42,517 bases of DNA from an uncultured Geobacteraceae bacterium (GCA_903939115.1 CAJAFV010000041.1:1-42517); one strand, 5' to 3'. Counted from the first letter of the stretch, positions 1 to 8,969 are shown. Notes: a model not told the origin generated them from the letters alone. Numbers and translations are program-made.

Positions 1-525
1 ACAACCTGGACCATCGACCCCGACCACTCAAATGTCGGGTTCAAAGTTCGTCACCTGATGGTGTCCAATGTGAAAGGAAGCTTCGAGAAACATACCGGTA
101 CCGTCGAGATCGATGACAAAGACATCACCAAGTCAAAGGTTGAAGTCAGTATCGACACCAATTCCATCAATACCAATGTCAAAAAGAGAGACGAACACCT
201 GCGCAGCGCAGACTTCTTTGATGTAGCCAAATTCCCGACCATGACCTTTGTATCAAAGAAAGTCGTCAAGGACGGGAAGGATAATCTGAAAGTAACGGGC
301 GATTTGACCCTGCATGGCGTGACCAAACAGGTGGTGCTTGATGTCGAAGGCCCCACCAAGGAGAGCAAAGATCCCTGGGGCAACATCCGTCGCGGCGCAA
401 CGGCCACCACCAAGATCAATCGCAAGGACTTTGGTCTGGTCTGGAATGCGGCTCTTGAAACCGGAGGGGTTGCTGTAGGAGAAGAAATAACCATTACTCT
501 CGAAATAGAAATGATCAAGAAGTAA
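1..525 (+). CDS. YceI-like family protein, 5' end cut by window
   Basis: The reading frame is open from the first base and ends with TAA, giving 174 residues without the true start. The frame opens with TTWTIDPDHSNVGFKVRHL, which is the typical first strand of the YceI lipocalin-like barrel (Trp, Asp, His-S, then GF-V-H). Later family marks are a KFP-MTF segment, a GDLTLHGVTK segment and a closing stretch of alternating hydrophobic strand residues. YceI proteins bind isoprenoid or amphiphilic ligands and are usually periplasmic; the signal peptide would lie to the left of the window. An ATG at 58 is internal to the fold and is unlikely to be the start. The ligand cannot be told from the sequence. 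Confidence 0.9.
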   Translation, partial: TTWTIDPDHSNVGFKVRHLMVSNVKGSFEKHTGTVEIDDKDITKSKVEVSIDTNSINTNVKKRDEHLRSADFFDVAKFPTMTFVSKKVVKDGKDNLKVTGDLTLHGVTKQVVLDVEGPTKESKDPWGNIRRGATATTKINRKDFGLVWNAALETGGVAVGEEITITLEIEMIKK

Positions 526-527
526 TT

Positions 528-646
528 CCAATTATAAATCAAGAGTGATCTCAAGGCGGCGAGGATTGAGACGCCGAAGGCATACAACCAGTATGTTGAG
601 GAACCGAAGACGAGCCAACGAAGATAGTGCCTTGATTTAGAATTGG
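528..646. repeat. Structured MITE/REP-like element with 16-bp terminal inverted repeats
   Basis: The ends, CCAATTATAAATCAAG at 528-543 and CTTGATTTAGAATTGG at 631-646, are inverted copies with 15 of 16 matching. Just inside them TCAAGGC (551-557) pairs with GCCTTGA (629-635). The interior holds smaller hairpins, for example CATAC/GTATG around AACCA and GGCG/CGCC. There is no coding frame. The element begins three bases after the YceI stop codon. The layout suggests a short non-autonomous mobile element or REP-type repeat. A deleted copy lies about 90 bp downstream. Confidence 0.65.
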
Positions 647-670
647 ATTAACAGGAACCGTGCACTACCC

Positions 671-703
671 GGCCGGAGCGGTTGGAACTTCCACCCTCCG
701 GCC
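671..703 (+). terminator. Hairpin, probable terminator after the YceI gene
   Basis: GGCCGGAG (671-678) pairs perfectly with CTCCGGCC (696-703), with more pairing towards the loop, and TTTCTAC follows. The T tail is short, so this is a moderate rho-independent terminator. It stands between the YceI gene and sucA and would separate their transcripts. Confidence 0.5.
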
Positions 704-733
704 TTTCTACGCATACAGACGTATTCAAAGCTG

Positions 734-795
734 AATCAAGAATAAAATCAAGGCGGCGAGAACTATTGTAATTGACAATTAACTGGATAAACAGG
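734..795. repeat. Internally deleted second copy of the element at 528-646
   Basis: The left 27 bases (734-760) match 537-563 at about 23 positions, including the run TCAAGGCGGCGAG. The right end AACTGGATAAACAGG (781-795) matches AATTGGATTAACAGG at 641-655 at 13 of 15 positions. The middle of the element is missing. Its right part overlaps the likely sucA promoter. Confidence 0.55.
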
Positions 796-801
796 GATAG
801 T
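772..801 (+). promoter_or_regulatory. Possible sigma-70 promoter of sucA
   Basis: TTGACA (772-777), an 18-base spacer and GATAGT (796-801) form a fair sigma-70 promoter about 60 bases before the sucA start. The -35 box and spacer fall inside the deleted repeat copy. The -10 box matches consensus at only four of six positions. Confidence 0.4.
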
Positions 802-862
802 CTGGTACTATTTTGTTCGGCTATCTACTCTCATCTGTTGCCAATAACGCGTGTGAACGGAC

Positions 863-3571
863 ATGACTATGAACTTTTTTGAAAATGTTACCCCCGACTG
901 GCTGGAAAGCCAGTACCAGCTCTGGCTTGATGACCCTACCCAACTGGATGTCACCTGGCAGGCATTTTTCAGCGGATTTTCTTTGGCCGAGGGGGAGAAG
1001 CGCCGACCGGGGCCTGTTCCGGAGCGGCAATCGTGCGTTGACTGTTCCAAAAAGCAGTCCGGAGTTGCATTACTTATCGGTCGCTACCGCGACATCGGCC
1101 ATCTGCTCGCCTGCACCGACCCCCTCAAACCATGCGCCCTCTCTCATCCATTGCTGGACCTTCATAATTTTGATCTGGATGACAACGATCTCGATACCGT
1201 TTTCATAAACCCCGATTTCCATCTGCAGCGGGCCTCACTGCGCGAGATCGTCGCAAGCCTCCGTGAGACCTACTGCCGCTCCATCGGCGTTGAATTCATG
1301 TATATTCAGGAACCGGCGGAACGACAGTGGCTCAAAGAGCGAATGGAACCGACCTCCAACAGACACCCGTTCACTCTGGGTGACCGGCAGGCGATTCTCA
1401 GACAGCTGATTGATGCCGCTCTCTTCGAAGCATTCCTGCATCGGCGCTTTATCGGCCAGAAACGTTTCTCCCTCGAAGGGGGCGAAGCGCTGATCGTCTT
1501 TCTCGAGCAGGTTGTCCGGGGCTCTGCGCTCTCCGGAATTAAAGAGCTGATTCTCGGTATGTCCCATCGAGGCAGGCTTAATGTGCTGGCCAATGTTATC
1601 GGCAAACCGTTATCCGCTATCTTCGCCGAGTTTGCCGATAATCAGGAACTCGGTTTTGTCGGGGAGGGTGACGTCAAGTATCACAAGGGGTTCGACCAGG
1701 ACCGGATTCTCGCTGACGGTTCGCGGATGCATCTTACCATGGCATTTAATCCGAGCCATCTGGAGGCGGTGGATCCTGTTGTTGAGGGTAAATGCCGCGC
1801 GCGTCAGGATCGCCGCGGGCCTGACGGCAAAAAGCAGCTGCTGCCGGTGCTTGTCCATGGAGACGCCGCATTCGCCGGTCAGGGCATGGTGGCTGAGACC
1901 CTCAACCTTTCGCAGCTGGAAGGGTATGGAACGGGCGGCACCATCCATGTCGTGCTGAACAACCAGATCGGCTTTACGACACTGCCGGCCGATGCCCGCT
2001 CCACCCATTACGCCACCGATATGGCCAAGATGCTGATGGTGCCGGTATTCCATCTGCATGGTGAAGATCCTGAGGCGGTTGCCCATGTTGCCAGGGTTGC
2101 TCTTGAGTACCGGCAGACCTTTGGCCGGGATGTGGTGGTGGAGATAAACTGCTATCGCCGTCACGGGCACAACGAAGGCGATGAACCGGCCTTCACTCAG
2201 CCGCAGATGTACGAATGGATCAAAAAACACCCCCCCGTACACAAGCTGTACGCGGATCGGCTTCGTGCCGATGGTCTGGCAGCGGAGATTCCGGATGCCA
2301 TGGAACTCGAAGTGAACGCCATACTGCAGACGGCGCTTGAATCACCTCCTGAAACGGTGGGGCTCGGCTTTAAATCAGACTGGCAGGGGATCGCGCGCAA
2401 CTATTCGCCGGTAACGATTGCCACCAACGTCGGACAGGAACAGCTCCTCTATCTGTCGGAACAGCTGGCTACGCTGCCGGGCGGTTTTACTCCGCACCCG
2501 AAAATTGCCACTCTGGTTCAGAAACGTCTCCAGGCCGTCAAAAACGGTACCGCTATTGATTGGGGCAATGCCGAGACGCTTGCATACGCCACATTGCTTT
2601 CGGAAGGCATCGATATCCGTTTATCCGGTCAGGACTGCCGACGCGGCACCTTCAATCATCGCCATGCGGTGCTTCACGACATTCAGACCGGCGCTACTCA
2701 TACGCCGCTAACCGCGCTTCTGGAAACGACCGCGCGATTTTCCGTGTATGACAGCCTGCTCTCAGAAAATGCGGTTCTCGGTTTTGAATATGGGTATGCT
2801 GCGTCATCACCAAAACCGCTGGTCCTCTGGGAGGCCCAGTTCGGTGATTTTGCCAATGGAGCGCAGGTTATCATCGATCAGTTTATAGCCGGGGGGGAAA
2901 CCAAATGGGACCGTTCCTGCGGTCTGGTCATGCTTCTCCCGCACGGGTATGAAGGTCAGGGAGCCGAACATTCAAGTGCCCGAATCGAGCGCTATCTGCA
3001 ACTTTGTGCCGAGAACAACCTACTGGTGGCCAATCCGTCCACCCCATCCCAGCTTTTTCACCTGCTGCGGCGCCAGGTGCATCTTCCGTTTCGCAAGCCA
3101 TTGATCGTCTTTACGCCGAAAAGTTTTCTGCGCCATCCCGTCTGCGTATCCGATCTCACTGAACTCACCGAAGGATCGTTCCATGAAATACTGACGGAAG
3201 GGGCCGTCAGTGCCTCGGTCACAACCGTTCTGCTCTGCAGCGGCAAAGTCTATTACGATCTGCGGGAACAGCGTGAACGGGAACAGCGCGAGGATGTCGC
3301 CATCGTACGGGTGGAACAGCTCTACCCGCTGAGGGGAGATCTGGTGAGCGCCGCACTCTCCCGGTACAGCAATGCGAAAATTTGCCGTTGGGTTCAGGAA
3401 GAGCCTGCCAATATGGGGGCGTGGAGTTTTTTGAGGCACGATCTGGAAAAGTTGTGCGGCGGGGATCTGACCTACATCGGGCGACCTTCGGCTGCTGCCC
3501 CGGCGACGGGATCGCACCGGATGCACAAAATCGAGCAGGACGGCCTGATTGCGGAAGCGTTCAAGGCTTAG
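863..3571 (+). CDS. sucA: 2-oxoglutarate dehydrogenase E1 component
   Basis: This is the thiamine-diphosphate-dependent E1 subunit that decarboxylates 2-oxoglutarate and passes the succinyl group to E2 in the TCA cycle. The 902 residues are close to the usual ~930. Visible marks: the N-terminal E2-contact segment (NFFENVTPDWLESQYQLW), HRGRLNVL near 235, NPSHLEAVDP near 296, the ThDP loop HGDAAFAGQG near 332 followed by NNQIGFTT near 366, RRHGHNEGDEP near 432, and a C-terminal transketolase-like part with FEYGYA, FGDFANGAQ and LPHGYEGQGAEHSS. ATG 863 and ATG 869 are both possible starts; neither has a strong ribosome site. The stop overlaps the stop of the convergent PilZ gene by four bases. 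No sucB or lpd follows, so the partner subunits must be encoded elsewhere. Confidence 0.97.
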   Translation: MTMNFFENVTPDWLESQYQLWLDDPTQLDVTWQAFFSGFSLAEGEKRRPGPVPERQSCVDCSKKQSGVALLIGRYRDIGHLLACTDPLKPCALSHPLLDLHNFDLDDNDLDTVFINPDFHLQRASLREIVASLRETYCRSIGVEFMYIQEPAERQWLKERMEPTSNRHPFTLGDRQAILRQLIDAALFEAFLHRRFIGQKRFSLEGGEALIVFLEQVVRGSALSGIKELILGMSHRGRLNVLANVIGKPLSAIFAEFADNQELGFVGEGDVKYHKGFDQDRILADGSRMHLTMAFNPSHLEAVDPVVEGKCRARQDRRGPDGKKQLLPVLVHGDAAFAGQGMVAETLNLSQLEGYGTGGTIHVVLNNQIGFTTLPADARSTHYATDMAKMLMVPVFHLHGEDPEAVAHVARVALEYRQTFGRDVVVEINCYRRHGHNEGDEPAFTQPQMYEWIKKHPPVHKLYADRLRADGLAAEIPDAMELEVNAILQTALESPPETVGLGFKSDWQGIARNYSPVTIATNVGQEQLLYLSEQLATLPGGFTPHPKIATLVQKRLQAVKNGTAIDWGNAETLAYATLLSEGIDIRLSGQDCRRGTFNHRHAVLHDIQTGATHTPLTALLETTARFSVYDSLLSENAVLGFEYGYAASSPKPLVLWEAQFGDFANGAQVIIDQFIAGGETKWDRSCGLVMLLPHGYEGQGAEHSSARIERYLQLCAENNLLVANPSTPSQLFHLLRRQVHLPFRKPLIVFTPKSFLRHPVCVSDLTELTEGSFHEILTEGAVSASVTTVLLCSGKVYYDLREQREREQREDVAIVRVEQLYPLRGDLVSAALSRYSNAKICRWVQEEPANMGAWSFLRHDLEKLCGGDLTYIGRPSAAAPATGSHRMHKIEQDGLIAEAFKA

Positions 3572-4311
3572 CGGTCGTTTATGTAGACTTCTGTTATGTC
3601 TCTTATTTCCCGGATGATTTCTATCTGTCTCTGAAAAAGATATTGCGCCAGGAACCGGTCCAGAATCTTGTCAGGTGTAATTCTGAAGCGGTAGTATCTC
3701 GGCAGCGCGTCCCCTGTAATTCCAACGAGTCTGGCCTCTGTCTTCACCGTATAATCAACGTCCTTACGCATAATGCCGTGCATCTTGAAACTGAGTGTTA
3801 TTTCATCATTAATTTCAAGCGTGCTTGGCTGTTCAATTTTTACACATGCCCCGTTTATTGCCAGTTCGGTCAGCATTCCCTTAATCACTCCGTCCGCTGT
3901 CCGTATCAGCGCATGTTTATGCGGATCCAAATCAAGCCTGATATAGTTTCGTCTCTCCGCCATTATTTCGACATAGCAGTATTTCCTCAATGAAGCCGCG
4001 CGCCTTCGGATATTCACATACTGAACATGTGCGAAGAGATCATGCCGTAAGGCATCGCATCTGACGAAGGTACAGTGCTGCTCGGCCAAAACAACCGCCT
4101 GCTGTGGATAAATATCCAACTCAATTATATCCCGTTCTATTCCAATAAGCTGTGCAGGGTATGAAACCGGCAGGCCTTTGTAATAATTTATCAGCTGCAC
4201 CTCATATCCCGGCTGCTTTGCCAGTTCCCGCTTCAGTATTGAAACGATCTCGGCCTGATCTTCGTCAAAGCTTTCATTGATGCGGGCGCTATAGAGGTAT
4301 GAGGGATCCAT
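3568..4311 (-). CDS. PilZ domain protein (YcgR-like), degenerate c-di-GMP motif
   Basis: The start at 4311 (MDPSYLYSAR) is chosen because AGAGGAG lies nine to ten bases upstream; a longer frame of 29 more residues has no such site. The 247-residue protein has an N-terminal half of strands resembling the YcgR N-domain (residues ~25-115) and a C-terminal PilZ domain. The PilZ arginine motif is present (ERRNYIR, R121 and R125). The second motif, normally D/N-x-S-x-x-G, reads ELAING (149-154), with Glu for Asp and Ala for Ser. The family usually links c-di-GMP to motility, exopolysaccharide or transport; binding here may be weak or changed. It is the last gene of a leftward run after yifB, separated by a 169-base gap that could hold its own promoter. 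Confidence 0.85.
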   Translation of the reverse strand: MDPSYLYSARINESFDEDQAEIVSILKRELAKQPGYEVQLINYYKGLPVSYPAQLIGIERDIIELDIYPQQAVVLAEQHCTFVRCDALRHDLFAHVQYVNIRRRAASLRKYCYVEIMAERRNYIRLDLDPHKHALIRTADGVIKGMLTELAINGACVKIEQPSTLEINDEITLSFKMHGIMRKDVDYTVKTEARLVGITGDALPRYYRFRITPDKILDRFLAQYLFQRQIEIIREIRDITEVYINDR

Positions 4312-4433
4312 TATAAATATCTCCTCTGATACTATCGTGGTAAAGGCGGTATATTCCTCAACAGCATTTCCTCCACGAGTCAGTGCTGAAGACTGCACAA
4401 CTCCTGAAGCAGTTCAGGGTGATGATCCAGAAG

Positions 4434-4453
4434 TACCCGGGGAATTCCGGGTA
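4434..4453. other. Perfect inverted repeat between yifB and the PilZ gene
   Basis: TACCCGG (4434-4440) and CCGGGTA (4447-4453) flank the six bases GGAATT. The hairpin lies just downstream of the yifB stop and about 120 bases before the PilZ start. There is no T tail on the minus strand, so it is either a weak terminator or processing hairpin, or an operator for the PilZ gene. Confidence 0.35.
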
Positions 4454-4480
4454 GAGGTCAAATAGTTCTGTCGCCTGGAT

Positions 4481-6010
4481 TCAACTCGGCTTCCGATCCA
4501 GACTCCGGTACTGAATCGCCTCGGCAATATGCTGCTCATGGATCGTCGCGCTGCCATCAAGATCGGCAATCGTGCGGGCTACCTTGAGGATACGGGTGTA
4601 AGTACGGGCGGAGAAACCGAGACGATCGGTGACCAGCTCCAGCATGCGGTTGCCACTGGCGTCCAGTTCGCAGTATTTCTTGATGAAGCGTGGCGTCATC
4701 TGGGCATTGCAGTGGATTTTGGTCCCTTTGTAGCGTTCCAGCTGGATTTCACGGGACTGTTCCACACGCCTGGCGATTGCTGCCGAGCTTTCGGCTTCGC
4801 CACGGTCGGCGAGGTCGCGGTATTTAACCGCCGGTACTTCGATGTGGATGTCGATACGGTCAAGCAGCGGGCCGGAAATGCGGGAACGGTAGCGGTGAAT
4901 GGCAACCGGAGTGCAGGTGCAGGGGTGAGTAGGATCGGATAAATAACCGCAGGGACAGGGATTCATGGCGGCCACCAGCATGACCCGTGCCGGGTAGGTG
5001 AGCGAGAGCAGCGAGCGGGAGATTGTGACTTTACCATCTTCAAGCGGTTGCCGCAGAACCTCGAGAACATTCTTCTTGAATTCAGGGAGTTCGTCGAGAA
5101 AAAGTACCCCATTGTGAGCAAGCGAGACTTCACCCGGCTTTGGTGTTGTGCCTCCTCCGATCAGACCGACATCAGAAATCGTATGATGCGGGGAGCGGAA
5201 CGGTCTGACGGCCAGCAGAGCCCGTTCCTTTTCCAGCATGCCGCTGACACTGAATATCTTTGTAGTTTCTATCGCCTCGTCAAAGGACATGCGCGGCAGG
5301 ATGGTCGGGATGCGACGCGCGATCATCGTCTTTCCGGAGCCAGGCGGGCCGATCATGAGTATGTTATGAGAACCGCTCGCGGCTATTTCGAGGGCACGCT
5401 TGGCATGCTCCTGTCCCTTAACCTCGCTGAAATCCTCTCCATATTCACACCCGCTGGCGAATAGCGCCTGAAGGTCAACCCGGCTCGATTCGATGATCTC
5501 ACGACCACTCAAAAATTCGACAACCTGGGAAAGAGTGGTGGCGCCGATGACATCTATTCCTTCAACGACCGCCGCCTCGGGGGCGTTTTCTGCCGGCAGG
5601 ATCAGGCCGGCCAGACCGGCGCGTCTGGCGGCAACAGCCATCGATAGCGCCCCACGAATCGGCTTGAGTCCACCATCGAGTGACAGCTCTCCGAGAAGAA
5701 TATATTCATGAAGTCGCGGCCCTTTGACAACACCGGTGGCGGCCAGAATACCGATTGAAATCGGCAGATCGTAGGCGGTTCCCTCTTTTTTAATATCAGC
5801 CGGGGCCAGGTTGGCGGTGATACGACGGGCCGGAAAATCATAGCCTGAGTTCTTCAGCGCCGCCTTGACGCGGTCCTTGCTCTCCTTGACTGCTCCATCC
5901 GGCAGCCCGACCGTGGCAAAGGCAGGGAGCCCCGGGGCGAGATCAACCTCGACATCCACCAGAATTGCATCAATACCGATCAGGGCACTGCTGAATACTT
6001 TTGCGAGCAT
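4481..6010 (-). CDS. comM: YifB/ComM family Mg-chelatase-like AAA+ ATPase
   Basis: The 509-residue length and layout fit ComM/YifB. There is an N-terminal ChlI-type domain (residues ~1-165, opening [20 protein letters not shown] with the [18 protein letters not shown] segment), then the AAA+ core with Walker A GPPGSGKT (221-228), [10 protein letters not shown], Walker [10 protein letters not shown] (303-311), and a C-terminal Mg-chelatase domain ending in [18 protein letters not shown] Cys-rich loop [16 protein letters not shown] in the core is also a family feature. In naturally competent bacteria ComM is a hexameric helicase that helps integrate incoming DNA; outside competent species its role is less clear. 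The ribosome site is weak (GGAA). It sits 41 bases after pgeF in a leftward operon. Confidence 0.93.
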   Translation of the reverse strand: MLAKVFSSALIGIDAILVDVEVDLAPGLPAFATVGLPDGAVKESKDRVKAALKNSGYDFPARRITANLAPADIKKEGTAYDLPISIGILAATGVVKGPRLHEYILLGELSLDGGLKPIRGALSMAVAARRAGLAGLILPAENAPEAAVVEGIDVIGATTLSQVVEFLSGREIIESSRVDLQALFASGCEYGEDFSEVKGQEHAKRALEIAASGSHNILMIGPPGSGKTMIARRIPTILPRMSFDEAIETTKIFSVSGMLEKERALLAVRPFRSPHHTISDVGLIGGGTTPKPGEVSLAHNGVLFLDELPEFKKNVLEVLRQPLEDGKVTISRSLLSLTYPARVMLVAAMNPCPCGYLSDPTHPCTCTPVAIHRYRSRISGPLLDRIDIHIEVPAVKYRDLADRGEAESSAAIARRVEQSREIQLERYKGTKIHCNAQMTPRFIKKYCELDASGNRMLELVTDRLGFSARTYTRILKVARTIADLDGSATIHEQHIAEAIQYRSLDRKPS

Positions 6011-6051
6011 ATGAAATTCCGTTCCCGGTTTGTGGCTATTGGCTTAAACCG

Positions 6052-6858
6052 TCAACCACAAACCGCCTTTAACATGATAAACCCCATCTGTCGTCCCGAC
6101 TCGTCCTTGTCCCGGCGATAGGAGAAAAACTGTTCACTATGGCAGCAGACACATTGATCTGACACCTGAATCGAAGCATTCGAAAGCCCTGCAAACAGTA
6201 ACAGTTCCCGGTTAGCGGCACTCAGATCAAGGTGCCACTTGCCGGGACTCTTTGACTCTGCGCATGAGTCCCAATCTATGTCGCTCTGCTGAAATGCCTT
6301 CCTGACCGGTTCGTCAACTTCGTAACAGCATTTTTGGATACACGGACCGATTGCAGCCTGAATATTGCCCGGATTGCAGCCGAATTCGGATTTCATTCCG
6401 GCCACAGTTTTGGCAATCAGACCGGCCGCGGTGCCTTTCCAGCCCGCATGAACAACGGCGATTACACCTTTTTCTATGTCGCAAAGCAAGACGGGGACGC
6501 AGTCTGCCACGCAGACACCTATCATGACGTTCGGCTGGTTGGTAATGACGGCATCCCCCTCCACAGAGAGAAAATGGCTGTAATCTTCATTTAGTTCGTT
6601 GATAACCAGAATGTCACTGCCATGTACCTGCCGGGGAGTCACAAGCGCTTCCTGGTTGATACCGAAAGCACGGGCAAGAAGACTGCGATTCCCTTCGACC
6701 GTAGCCTGCTGGTCCTGAGTATTCATACCCAGATTAAGGGAGTTGTAAGGAGGACGTGACACACCTTCATGGCGGGTGGTAAATCCTTGTACTGAACATG
6801 TTGACCCGGGGAATTCCACGTCAACATACTGAATTCGGTCGATACGCTTCATCTGCAT
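6052..6858 (-). CDS. pgeF: Purine nucleoside phosphorylase / peptidoglycan editing factor, YfiH (DUF152) family
   Basis: The 268-residue protein carries the zinc-site triad of the family: His79 in TPRQVHGSDI, Cys120 in VADCVPVLLCD and His137 in VVHAGWKGTAAG. It also has IGPCIQKCCYEV and the C-terminal DQCVCCHSEQFFSYRRD segment. Members were first called laccases; they are known to phosphorolyse adenosine and inosine, and in E. coli YfiH edits peptidoglycan precursors that carry serine in place of alanine. The start is set by GGAGGAAG eight bases before ATGCAG; a second ATG two codons later is possible. It lies between dedA and yifB in a leftward run. Confidence 0.93.
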   Translation of the reverse strand: MQMKRIDRIQYVDVEFPGSTCSVQGFTTRHEGVSRPPYNSLNLGMNTQDQQATVEGNRSLLARAFGINQEALVTPRQVHGSDILVINELNEDYSHFLSVEGDAVITNQPNVMIGVCVADCVPVLLCDIEKGVIAVVHAGWKGTAAGLIAKTVAGMKSEFGCNPGNIQAAIGPCIQKCCYEVDEPVRKAFQQSDIDWDSCAESKSPGKWHLDLSAANRELLLFAGLSNASIQVSDQCVCCHSEQFFSYRRDKDESGRQMGFIMLKAVCG

Positions 6859-6895
6859 GGTGCTTCCTCCAAAAAAAATTGCCTTCTGCTACGAA

Positions 6896-7501
6896 TTAAG
6901 CTTTACTGGCACGTCTTCGCAGTCGCCAGACGTAGAGTGCTACTAAAACGGCACTGAACAGGACAACCCAGAGCAGCGCTTTATGCGAATATTGAACGAT
7001 CAGCCGCTGGTTCTCGCCGATAGCATAACCGATCAGTGTCAGGATGGTACACCAGATACCGGCGCCAAGAAGGGTGTACAGGGTAAACTTGAAATGATTC
7101 ATCCCTGCCACACCGGCCGGAATTGAGATTAAGTGACGGATTACCGGGAGAAGTCGACCGATAAAGGTGGAGATTTCACCATGCTTCAGAAAAAAGTGCT
7201 CCACCCGGATAAATTTATCAGGCGGGATAAGTACGTACTTCCCATATTTAAGGATCAGCGGACGACCGAGATAGTGAGAAACAAAATAATTAGCGTACGC
7301 ACCTATGAGGCTGCCAAAGGTTCCGCAGAGGATGACAAGCGCCATGTTCATTTTGCTCTGGAAAGCCAGATATCCGGCCGGCGGCATGACAAATTCGCTC
7401 GGCACGGGGAAGACAGAACTTTCCATGGCCATCAGCAGCAGTATGCCTGGGTAGCCCATGGCCCCTATTGTGTTCAGCAGCCACTGTATAACTGTGTGCA
7501 T
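6896..7501 (-). CDS. DedA/SNARE-associated family membrane protein
   Basis: The 201-residue integral membrane protein has the DedA signature. There is an early Glu (E27) and PVPSEFVMPPAGYL with E36 in the re-entrant region, then FIGRLLPVIRHLISIPAGVAGM with its conserved arginines, and two or three further hydrophobic helices ending in a basic tail RLRRRASKA. DedA proteins act as proton-dependent lipid flippases or scramblases, with undecaprenyl phosphate recycling as one known role; the substrate of this copy is not shown. A GGAG site precedes the start. It is the first gene of the leftward run dedA-pgeF-yifB-PilZ and is divergent from the lipoprotein gene across a 72-base gap. Confidence 0.92.
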   Translation of the reverse strand: MHTVIQWLLNTIGAMGYPGILLLMAMESSVFPVPSEFVMPPAGYLAFQSKMNMALVILCGTFGSLIGAYANYFVSHYLGRPLILKYGKYVLIPPDKFIRVEHFFLKHGEISTFIGRLLPVIRHLISIPAGVAGMNHFKFTLYTLLGAGIWCTILTLIGYAIGENQRLIVQYSHKALLWVVLFSAVLVALYVWRLRRRASKA

Positions 7502-7573
7502 AATTAAGTACTCCCATTAGAAATGCCAGACGGTTCCTTATATCATATTCGTACCGAGTAAAAAGGAGAAAAA

Positions 7574-7993
7574 ATGATGCGATGGCTGGCACATAAAATA
7601 ATGCTGGTTTCATGCCTGATGTTGACCGCCTGCTCAGCAGCTAACCAGGCCGGTGTGGGTGAGGAGTTTGACCGGAGCGTTAAATCCTATAACCGGATGC
7701 TGCGCTGGCAGGAAATTGAAACTGCCGGCATGACCTACATTGATCCTGAGTTGCGCGACCAGTACCTGAAACAGGCCAAATCCCTCAAAAAACGGGGTCT
7801 CACTGTTGCCGATTATCGTATCGTCACTTCCAAATATCTCCCGGAAAACAACTCTGGTGATGCGATTGCGGAGTTTGACTATTACATTCTGCCGTCAAAC
7901 AGAGTCAAAACTGTCTCCTATCGTCAGGAGTGGGCCTACCGGGAGAGCATCAAAAGCTGGATACTGAAAACCGGATTACCGGTTTTCGAGTAA
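7574..7993 (+). CDS. Small putative lipoprotein, function unknown
   Basis: The protein has 139 residues. A short basic start, a hydrophobic run and the lipobox LMLTAC (Cys20) predict an SPase II lipoprotein, and Ser/Ala after Cys suggests outer-membrane sorting. The mature part is mixed alpha/beta, with [13 protein letters not shown] near the start and a strand-rich end ([16 protein letters not shown]) like small NTF2-like or lipoprotein domains, but I do not recognise a named family. AAAAGGAG stands before ATG 7574; ATG 7577 directly follows and could also be used. The Xer recombinase gene begins 16 bases downstream and is probably co-transcribed. Confidence 0.8.
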   Translation: MMRWLAHKIMLVSCLMLTACSAANQAGVGEEFDRSVKSYNRMLRWQEIETAGMTYIDPELRDQYLKQAKSLKKRGLTVADYRIVTSKYLPENNSGDAIAEFDYYILPSNRVKTVSYRQEWAYRESIKSWILKTGLPVFE

Positions 7994-8009
7994 TTCCTCG
8001 AGACCGGAT

Positions 8010-8915
8010 ATGACTCCATTAGCGCAGCAGATACAACTGTTCGCACTCTATCTCCAAACCGAGCGGGCTGTCTCCGTGCATACTTCTGCGGCGTATGGCA
8101 GCGATCTGGCGCAGTTGCTGAAGTTCGCCGTTGCAGAGAAGGGGGAAGACGTCTCGGCAGATGATGTTGACCACCTGTTTCTCAGACGCTACCTGGCGGG
8201 GTTATCAAAGGATACCAAAAAAAGTTCCATTGGTCGCAAGCTGGCCGCAATCCGCTCCTTTTTCCGTTTTCTGGTACGCCGTGGCATACTGGCCAGGAAT
8301 CCGGCCGAACTGATAGCTACCCCAAAGAAAGAACAACGCCTCCCGTTTCATCTCGATATCGACCAAACCACCACTCTCATGAAGGCGCCGGGCGGAGAGC
8401 AGAAATACGCCCTGCGCGACCGGGCTCTGTTAGAGCTGCTCTACTCAAGCGGTCTCCGTGTTTCAGAGCTAACGGGCCTCAATATCGGAGAGCTTGATCT
8501 GGCCGCCGGCATGGTCAGGGTGACCGGCAAGGGGGGGAAGGAACGCATCGTCCCGGTTGGCAGCAGAGCTCTGGAGGCGGTAAGTGCATATCTTGAGCAG
8601 CGGGAAGAGGATTCACGCTCCGGAGCTCTTTTTCTCAACAGTCGCGGAGAGCGGATCAACCGTCGCAGCGTGGCGCGTGTCGTCGATACCCATGTCATGA
8701 GGATTGCCGCTTTCAAAAGGATTTCACCGCATACGCTCAGGCATACGTTCGCTACCCACATGCTGGAAGGAGGCGCTGATCTGCGTGCCATTCAGGAACT
8801 GCTTGGTCACGCGTCTCTCTCAACTACCCAGAAATACACCCATGTCAGCATCGACCGCTTGATGGAGGTCTACGACAAGTCCCATCCCAAGGCTCATACG
8901 AAAAGCGGGGAATAA
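8010..8915 (+). CDS. xerC: Tyrosine recombinase XerC/XerD
   Basis: The 301 residues have a SAM-like N-terminal core-binding domain (~1-105) and a catalytic domain with every expected residue: Arg150 (SSGLRVSEL), Lys174 ([10 protein letters not shown]), His241 and Arg244 ([12 protein letters not shown]), His267 ([11 protein letters not shown]) and the nucleophile Tyr276 (KYTHVS). Length and motifs match the chromosome-dimer-resolving XerC/XerD enzymes, not phage integrases. I prefer XerC over XerD with modest confidence. It has no ORF neighbours of mobile type and follows a lipoprotein gene. The last four codons and the stop form one arm of a hairpin shared with the convergent CoA-transferase gene. 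Confidence 0.92.
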   Translation: MTPLAQQIQLFALYLQTERAVSVHTSAAYGSDLAQLLKFAVAEKGEDVSADDVDHLFLRRYLAGLSKDTKKSSIGRKLAAIRSFFRFLVRRGILARNPAELIATPKKEQRLPFHLDIDQTTTLMKAPGGEQKYALRDRALLELLYSSGLRVSELTGLNIGELDLAAGMVRVTGKGGKERIVPVGSRALEAVSAYLEQREEDSRSGALFLNSRGERINRRSVARVVDTHVMRIAAFKRISPHTLRHTFATHMLEGGADLRAIQELLGHASLSTTQKYTHVSIDRLMEVYDKSHPKAHTKSGE

Positions 8916-8933
8916 GTCACCTTATTCCCCGCT
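8904..8933 (-). terminator. Terminator hairpin built over the xerC stop codon
   Basis: AGCGGGGAATAA (8904-8915) pairs perfectly with TTATTCCCCGCT (8922-8933) around a six-base loop. Read leftward, the stem is followed by TTTT, so it best serves the CoA-transferase transcript. Read rightward there is no T run, though the hairpin would still form at the end of xerC. Confidence 0.65.
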
Positions 8934-8969
8934 CCAGCCGTTACTGCTTATCTGGTTACATGTTCAACC

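Noticed and set aside
1610..2242. 210-residue antisense frame over sucA
   Set aside because: Shadow of conserved ThDP-domain codons; no ribosome site and no domain.
8010..8915. Xer gene as an integrase of a genomic island
   Set aside because: Length and motifs fit chromosomal XerC/XerD, and no attachment repeats, tRNA or mobile genes lie nearby.
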